Part shown: piece after piece, positions 57,784-64,000 of the stretch | How positions within the stretch are numbered: position 1 is the first letter of the stretch | Layout of the letters: the number at the start of each line of letters is the position of its first letter | NCBI GenBank assembly: GCA_951799445.1 | Contig: OX637292.1 | Coordinates: 9,799,296-9,863,295 of the forward strand | Length of the DNA stretch: 64,000 nt | Direction of reading: 5' to 3' | Source of the DNA: Pseudisothecium myosuroides | Taxonomy: Eukaryota > Streptophyta > Bryopsida > Hypnales > Lembophyllaceae | Notes under the pieces: generated by a model | The model's input: the letters and a program-made list of their open reading frames with translations, nothing else | The model's database searches: none | What the model was told of the DNA's origin: nothing | Program-made: the position numbers and the translations under genes

Positions 57784-58669
57784 TTAACCCCTAAAGGCCC
57801 AAAGTCCCCTTGGGGGACACTTGGGATTTTGGGCAGGCTCGTGCGACCTAAAATTTTGACCTGATTTTTTGAAACTGTTTTTGAAGATAGGAAATCACAT
57901 TAGCTTTCTAAAAATATATAATTTTTTTAAATCGGTGCCCGAGAGCAAAAGTTATGCCACCCAAAGTCAAAAAACAATTTGCCGGGCAGGAAAAAAAAAG
58001 AAAATGATTTTTTTTAATTTTTAATTTTATCCTCGAAGATTATATTTTTGTCTACATTTGAAGCTTTGATTCATTCTATTTGGACTAAAAATGAGAAAGT
58101 TATGGACAATCTTGTTTTTTGGGCAATTTAAGCGTCTTCTTCAAAAAACAACTTATAAAATTCAATTTTTGAATGCAATTTTCAAATTTTTTCAAATTTT
58201 TTTTTTGAAGAGGTTCAGTTTGTTTTGCAAGAACAATCCCACCGTTAAGATTATGGTTTTTTAATTCCATCTAAGAGCTATTGAAGATTTAGTGTTTTGT
58301 TCAATTTTGGACCTACTTCTACTTAACAATTTTTTTATGTGTGAAAATCAAGTTTTGACATTCTGAAATTTTTTTCCTAACTTTCAATTCAAATGTTCAA
58401 CATAAAAAATTCTAACTTTATGGTGTGTAGTGCAAAAAAAATCCACAAATGGCCGTCAAAGTCATATGAAATTGCAATCTAGATTTCAAAAAAACTTCTT
58501 TTTCCAACTTCATGAAATTTTTACCACATGATTTGAGACAAGTGAAGTCCAAGATCCTACAATTAGATACTAAGAAAAAGTCTTTTTTGGTTTAGGGAGT
58601 GATCGCAGCAGAAATGGCAGTTTTCAGAGGTTTCGGAGCCAGAAAATGCCTTGGGCCTTTAGGGGTTAA
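57784..58669 (+). mobile_element. TTAA-bounded TIR element T5
   Basis: An 886 bp element with left end TTAACCCCTAAAGGCCCAAA and right end TTGGGCCTTTAGGGGTTAA, near-perfect inverted repeats with TTAA at both ends. The interior is shared with T2-T4 (GAAATGGCAGTTTTCAGAGG at the right end, ATGAGAAAGTTATGGACAAT inside). Non-coding. This is the best-preserved copy. Confidence 0.85.
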
Positions 58670-59427
58670 AAGAAGATGCTTAATCCACGAATAGAATTTT
58701 ATCTTTGAAAAATAAATATAATTTTTTAAATTTGTATATTGTTTCAAAAAGGCAGCTAATACAAAGAAGGATTGTGAAACTTGAATCTGTAGTTGTAGAC
58801 TTGTCTTTTAGAGTATAGAGACCAAATTTTGTCATCATCATTGCCTTTTTTAGGATCATATTCTAAAAATGTTGTTTTAATAGTAAATTATAAGGTGATT
58901 GCAAGAAAGACTTGAACTAATTGTTGCATTTTTTACTTTTAGCTTTTAAGTATTTCTTGTACTATGAGTCACCTTCAATACTATTGGAGGCTTGGAACAT
59001 AAAATCTCGAAGGTCAACTGGATTTCAAATCTACTATTTTTACAACACATGATGTTCATCAGTGGATGGAAAGGATGATGGCAATATTTAGTTTGCCAAA
59101 AAAAAAGTCCACATTGGCAGATTGGAAGTTCTATGGGCCCTCACCAATACTATTGAATCTTTTGTTTATCCTAAAATACTATATTGAGCCAAAAGCTACA
59201 AGTTATGCTACAAAATGAGACTTCCACATGCTTGTTCTTAAAAATTAGAAAATGCAATTGAAAAACTTATTTTAAAGGTGGTAATTGTTGTCAACTAAGA
59301 GCAAAGAAGAAAGACTAAAGCTAGAACCAAAAAATTCATTTTTAATTCAACATAAATTCAATCTGCATACAATACACTTTAGGCCAATGTAAAACACACG
59401 TGGAATATGCTTTTGAAAATCCCTCTC
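58670..59427. other. Gene-free AT-rich stretch
   Basis: Nothing was recognised beyond a short sequence near 58898 (GATTGCAAGAAAGACTTG) that recurs near 60950 (GATTGCAAGAAAGACTGG). Confidence 0.4.
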
Positions 59428-60175
59428 TTAGCCCCTAAAGGAAAAAGCTGCGTTTTTTGGCAACATAGTGATTTTGGGCAGCTCACTACGAATGGAGTTT
59501 TTTATTTTTTTCTTTGAAAGTTTTACACAACATGTGCCTAAAGAGTAGCTTTAAGGCCCAATAATTTTCGTAACTTTTGACTATATAGTTAAAAAGTTAT
59601 TGCACAATATGTGATTTTCTTTGAACTTTGGGCAGCCTGGGCAGCTCCAAAAATTTCTGTAAAAATGACTTTTAAAAAAAATAAAAATTTAAAATTGGTT
59701 CTTTAGATTTATATATACGTGGGAAGCTTTGAATCATTCAATTTCAATCAATGAGTCAAAAGTTATGAGGAATTTAAGTTTGCGGGTAGGTATGGAGTCT
59801 TTGAAAACCATACCTACCCACAATTTTAAACTCCTCATAACTTTTGACTCATTGATCGGAATTGAATGATTCAAAGCTTCGCACGTATATATAATTCTAA
59901 AGAACCAATTTCAAATTTTTATTTTTTTTAAAAGTCATTTTTACAGAAATTTTTGGAGTTGCCCGGGCTGCCCAAAGTTCAAAGAAAATCACATATCATG
60001 CAATAACTTTTTAACTATGTAGTCAAAAGTTACGAAATTTTTTGGGCCTTAAAGCTACTCCTCAGACACATGTTGTGTAAAATTTTCAAAGAAAGAAAAT
60101 AGAAACTCCATTCATAGTGAATTGTCCAAAATTGCTATGTTGCCAAAAAACATAGCTTGGTCCTTTAGGGGTTAA
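59428..60175. mobile_element. TTAA-family element T6, full-length palindrome
   Basis: Ends TTAGCCCCTAAAGGAAAAAG (TTAA mutated to TTAG) and CTTGGTCCTTTAGGGGTTAA. Unlike T2-T5, the whole 748 bp is one inverted repeat: arms about 59432-59795 and 59808-60171, around a 12-base centre (GTAGGTATGG / CCATACCTAC flank it). Arms differ by scattered mismatches. A transcript would form a roughly 360-bp stem. Confidence 0.85.
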
Positions 60176-61235
60176 GAAAGTGTATTTCTACTAGAAGAGC
60201 TTGCCTACCAAATTTGGCAATGTAACTCTTCAAAGAAGGTACTTGATAATGCTAAAAACCATCCAAACCACCCAAACCACTTGTAACATATATTCAAAAT
60301 TCAATCTCACTTATTGAATTAATTTTTTTTAAATCAAAATAATTGAAATATATTTTTAATTGCTATAAGAAGTTTATTTCTGAATTTCATGCTTGTTCAA
60401 TCATTTTTGCAATATTTATGGCACAAAACAACTTCTGCATTGAATGTGTGACAAAAAATAGGACAAGCGTTTCTTGCGATCATCCTATAGATAAAATTCA
60501 AATCAAGAGCAAGGAGCTAGAGGAAACAAAACTATTCAACAAGGTGATTTATGGATCAAGAATCTATACAAAAGTCAAAGATGCTACAATGAATTGAATG
60601 AAGGGATTTCCAACACCATCTATAATTACAAATGCATTCAACTTAGTTCCAAAATAACTTCTTCAACTTATCTATTCTGCCTTATTTTCTCTTTTTGAAG
60701 TATTGTTTCATACTTGGTAGCACCAATGGCGCATCATTGGTTCTCCCTTTTATGTCATCATGTAAGCATTGCCAAATGAATGGAAATTAAGCTCACTCTA
60801 GCATTTTGTGATGAAAAAATGATGCATAGATTCTCCTAAATATTCTCTTTGGTTAGTTTGGTATGAAAAAATTTCATTTTTTCTTGGATTGGCTACACCA
60901 CTAAAAATGATCGAAGGTCTAAAGTGTTATTGATAAAAAATGTAGGTGATTGCAAGAAAGACTGGTACTATTTTGCGTCACATTTTAAGTGACACAATTG
61001 TCATCTGCTATAACTTTTGAAGCATAAACCTAATTAATTTGAAATTTTTATTGGAGATTTTTATTCCCTTAAAGACTATGAGTGCAAATTTTGAACAATG
61101 AATAAACGGAAACACATAACAAACTCACTGAAATGCATTTTTTCATCCATCTTCTTTAATTTTTTAGCATTTGTATGGTCTAGATTATGAAGATTTTGCT
61201 TTGCAAGTATTCTATAAGGATGAATGCAAGAAACA
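60176..61235. other. Gene-free AT-rich stretch
   Basis: An 84-codon frame at 60343-60597 contains CIECVTKNRTSVSC but has no recognised family, splice context or unusual composition. It is not called. Confidence 0.4.
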
Positions 61236-62287
61236 CTTGTACTATTTGTTGCGTTTTGTCACACCCTAATTTTTGATTTTTTTTTGGCCATAACTTTTGT
61301 GTTTTAGCTTCAAATGACTCAAAATTTATAGGAAAGCTACTCATAACCATTAATATACACCTTTTCCAATTTTTCAAGATTTTTCAAAAAAAATTTACTA
61401 TTTTTAAACAGCCCAGATAATTTTTCACAATGAGTGCTTTAGGATTTTTTTGCACTTTTTTAAACTCAAAAAAACAAATTTTGAGCTAAAATTTGAAGAG
61501 AATTGTCTTCTAGTAGACTTCTAGCTATTGTCCAAACGAATTTTAAAAATACTTATTTTTATGTGGTGTACAAGTCCACAAAAAGATCTCCTTTCTGCAT
61601 TTTTTTTCAAAGGTATGAAACATTATTTTGGTGCATTTTTTGGTCAAAACCCATTACCAAAAAGTTTTCTCAAATGGAAAGTTTTTAGGTTAAAAAAAAT
61701 AAAAAAATCCTATTTTTTATAATTTAAAATGTCAAAATTGGTATTTTCTTCACTAGAATTTTGGACATAGAATTCACCCTAAAACCGGTGAAGAGAATAC
61801 CACCTTTGACATTTTAAATTGTAAAAAATAGGAATTTTTTTTTTCCTAAAACTAAAATTTTTCATTTGAGAAAACTTTTTGGTAATGGGTTTTGACCAAA
61901 AAACGCACCAAAATAATGTTTCATACCTTTGAAAAATGCAGAAAGGAGATCTTTTTGTGGACTTGTACACCACATAAAAATAAGTAATTTTGAAACTCAT
62001 TTGGACAGCAGCTATAAGTCTACTAGAAGACAATTCTCTCCAAATTTTAGCTCAAAATTCGTTTTTTTGAGTTTAAAAAAGTGCAAAAAAACCCTAAATC
62101 ACTCATTGTGAAAAATTATTGGGGCTGTTTAATAATAATAATATTTTTTGAAAAATCTTGAAAAATTTGAAAAGGTGTATAATGGTTATGAGTAGCTTCC
62201 CTATAAATTTTGAGTCATTTGGAGCTAAAAGACAAAAACTATGCCAAAAAAAAAATCAAAAACTAGGGTGTGACAAAACAGTACAAG
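61236..62287. mobile_element. Approximately 1.05 kb palindromic foldback element
   Basis: Left arm from CTTGTACTATTTGTTGCGTT, GTCACACCCTAATTTTTGAT; right arm ends ATCAAAAACTAGGGTGTGAC, then AAAACAGTACAAG. The arms meet around 61760-61800 (GGTATTCTC / GAGAATACC). Pairing covers about 500 bp per arm with few indels. The open frames on either strand are mirror images of each other and not genes. No TTAA ends. Confidence 0.85.
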
Positions 62288-62395
62288 AGGCAATGTGCAA
62301 TGCCAAAACAATACAAGTCGCAATGTGTGGCTTCAAAACAGTACAAAGGCAATGTGTGATGCCAAAACAATACAAGTCGCAATGCAAGAATTGTA
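62280..62395 (+). repeat. Short tandem array, about 30 bp unit
   Basis: Four units of AAAACA(G/A)TACAAG..GGCAATGTG(C/T), alternating with CGCAATG, directly at the right edge of the 1.05 kb palindrome. The unit includes the palindrome's outer end, so the array seems to have grown from it. Confidence 0.8.
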
Positions 62396-64000
62396 AGGCA
62401 GTAACTGCCTCTTTTGAGCACATTGTGACAAAACTGTTGTTTTTCATGAAAAGCAAACATGAATAACAAAAGGGGGTACACGTGTCATTATCATATTGGT
62501 TGTAAAGCTTTTACTAAAAATTTGCTATGGGGTACACTTGTCATTTTTTTTATCGGGGTTATAAAACTCTTACATTCAAAATTTTTGCAATCTCCCACTT
62601 TAAAATGCTTAAAAGTGACGCAAATAGTATTCTATGCCTTACAACAAGAACCAAGGATCCTGTCACAATGTTCTAAAACCCTAGAATCTAAGAAGAGTTC
62701 AATAAGCTTGAAAAATATCCTTGGACAGTGATAATGCTCTCCTTTCACCTACAAGAGTGACGCCAATACCTAAACCCTAAATCCCTAACCCTCTCCATTG
62801 ATCCAACAATCGCAGCATCTATCAAGACGCTGATCCCCTACTTGGTCTCTAAAGTATAAGAGCCATTTTGAAACCCTGCTCAAAACCAAAATCTTGCATC
62901 CAGCCCACCACAAACACCAAGTTTAGCAAGACACCAAATCAAACAATCAAACAGACCAATCATACACAAGCACCGTTTCATTCACAAGTGCCGGGGTAAT
63001 TCACCAAGTTCACCGAATCAAACAAATCAATCATCCCTGACATGCTGGTACCAATTACGCCATCCAATTTCCGGAACCTGCACCCCACGATGAATACCGG
63101 GTTCAGGTTCACCACGACGAATCACAGCAATAGAAACCTAGAAGTACTACGAAACCACCTTGCAGAAACAAAGTCTGAAACCACCATTCCACTCACTCAA
63201 CAAATTCTGTAATGTCCAAGTTAAGTACTGTAAAAACTAATGCAACCCTAAAGCATTCCATGGGATATGAAAGCGAACTAAAAAATTCCAAAACAAGCAA
63301 CCGCGGCAAATCTCTGAATTTAATCTTTGAATCCAGGGTCGTAGTGTGTATGAACCCAAACTCCACCAAACTCTCAAGCGTGCATATGAACCCGACCTCC
63401 ACTTGAACTCTCAAGCAGTGCGTATGAACCCCGAGGCACCCAATCTCTCAAGCGGCCAACGTCCCGAACTCTGAGATTGTCAAGCCAATTTCTATTCTCC
63501 ACGTTAGTGTCTCCGAGACGAAAGCTTCCCCAATTTCTTGCGTTTGAAATCCTACGTCCCCCTATTTGTGCATAATTCAACAAAACAAAATCACTGAAAT
63601 CATTGAAATCAGTGAAGCTCCAGGGAATCATACCTCGCAGTCCTGGCTTGCAAGTCGTCAACACTTTCACTTTCCAGATTTCCAACGTCGACACTCCAGG
63701 AGTCCAGAATTGTCGGGGGAGGGGCTCCCACCTCCAACGTCGACGCTGAGACAGCTCAAACCTACGGAGACAACGACGATACCACGCGGAGACAGCGACA
63801 AAACAAACCAATGATGGAGCGCCAAACCCTATCTTCTGGCAGGAGATGATCAACGGTCCATTTTTTTCTTTCAACGGCGCCCCATCGACGGCTGTTCCCA
63901 GCCTGAAACATTTTCTTAGCAGGATCGACGGACCACATTCACCGCCGTTTGCGGAGTGTATGTAAAATCAGATCAACGGTTGCTAGGGGCTTTTTAATTT
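62396..64000. other. Rising-GC end of the window, no gene assigned
   Basis: From about 62750 the composition becomes gene-like. The minus strand holds an open frame of 166 codons (63874-63374) with a donor-like GAG-GTATGA inside, and 5'-UTR-like sequence upstream. It might be the first exon(s) of a minus-strand gene, but no family was recognised and much of the frame overlaps a tandem repeat. CCCTAAACCCTAAATCCCTA-like telomere-type units occur near 62773-62790. Confidence 0.35.
63344..63454 (-). repeat. Tandem triplication, about 36 bp unit
   Basis: Three units of GTG(T/C)(G/A)TATGAACCC..CTCTCAAGC in direct order. Because the unit is close to 36 bp, frames stay open across it in several registers, which inflates the ORFs there. 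Confidence 0.85.

Noticed and set aside
61503..62111. Mirror-image open frames with similar peptides on both strands
   Set aside because: They are the two arms of one palindrome, not two genes.
62280..62395. Regularly spaced repeats that might suggest a CRISPR array
   Set aside because: Units are contiguous and imperfect with no unique spacers, and the genome is eukaryotic. It is a minisatellite.

Overview
The window is nuclear DNA of a streptophyte, most likely a land plant. The evidence is spliced GT-AG genes, a plant sterol C24-methyltransferase (SMT1), two plasma-membrane-type plant syntaxins, a RuvX/YqgF nuclease with an N-terminal organelle-targeting extension, a CDPK-like kinase, and plant-style MITEs (Stowaway, PIF/Harbinger, CACTA types). 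Genes are islands of higher GC in a very AT-rich, repeat-packed background. The species cannot be told from the sequence. All exon models were built by hand from splice signals, reading-frame continuity and family motifs.

Layout: 1-7.3 kb is repeats and AT-rich DNA. A six-exon RuvX/YqgF gene lies at 7.36-10.43 kb (minus), followed by a nested inverted-repeat element (10.9-11.8 kb). An intronless kinase is at 12.37-13.26 kb (minus). Syntaxin copy A is at 15.2-17.2 kb (minus), with a possible small two-exon gene just upstream. From 18 to 27 kb lies a field of transposon remnants. A possible small divergent gene (27.3-27.85 kb, minus) faces syntaxin copy B (28.1-30.0 kb, plus). From 30 to 38.7 kb is AT-rich repeat DNA. 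The 13-exon SMT1 gene is at 38.7-43.0 kb (minus), with a tandem-repeat array directly upstream. From 43.5 kb to the end there is no intact gene, only repeats and one broken prolyl-oligopeptidase exon (54.5 kb).

The two syntaxin genes form an inverted duplication. Promoter-proximal sequence, both exons, the start of the intron and a block after the stop codon are all conserved, and about 10.6 kb of unrelated repeats separates the copies. The other genes are not functionally linked to each other: sterol synthesis, membrane fusion, organelle rRNA processing and kinase signalling.

The most unusual signal is a family of at least six 0.6-0.9 kb elements bounded by TTAA and a CCCCTAAAGG-type terminal inverted repeat. 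This is the architecture of piggyBac-type non-autonomous transposons. One copy has an identifiable empty target site elsewhere in the window. A PIF/Harbinger-like MITE also has an empty site here. Other signals are long palindromes (59.4-60.2 and 61.2-62.3 kb) and a widespread repeat class whose ends read GTAAGGTA, identical to a 5' splice site.
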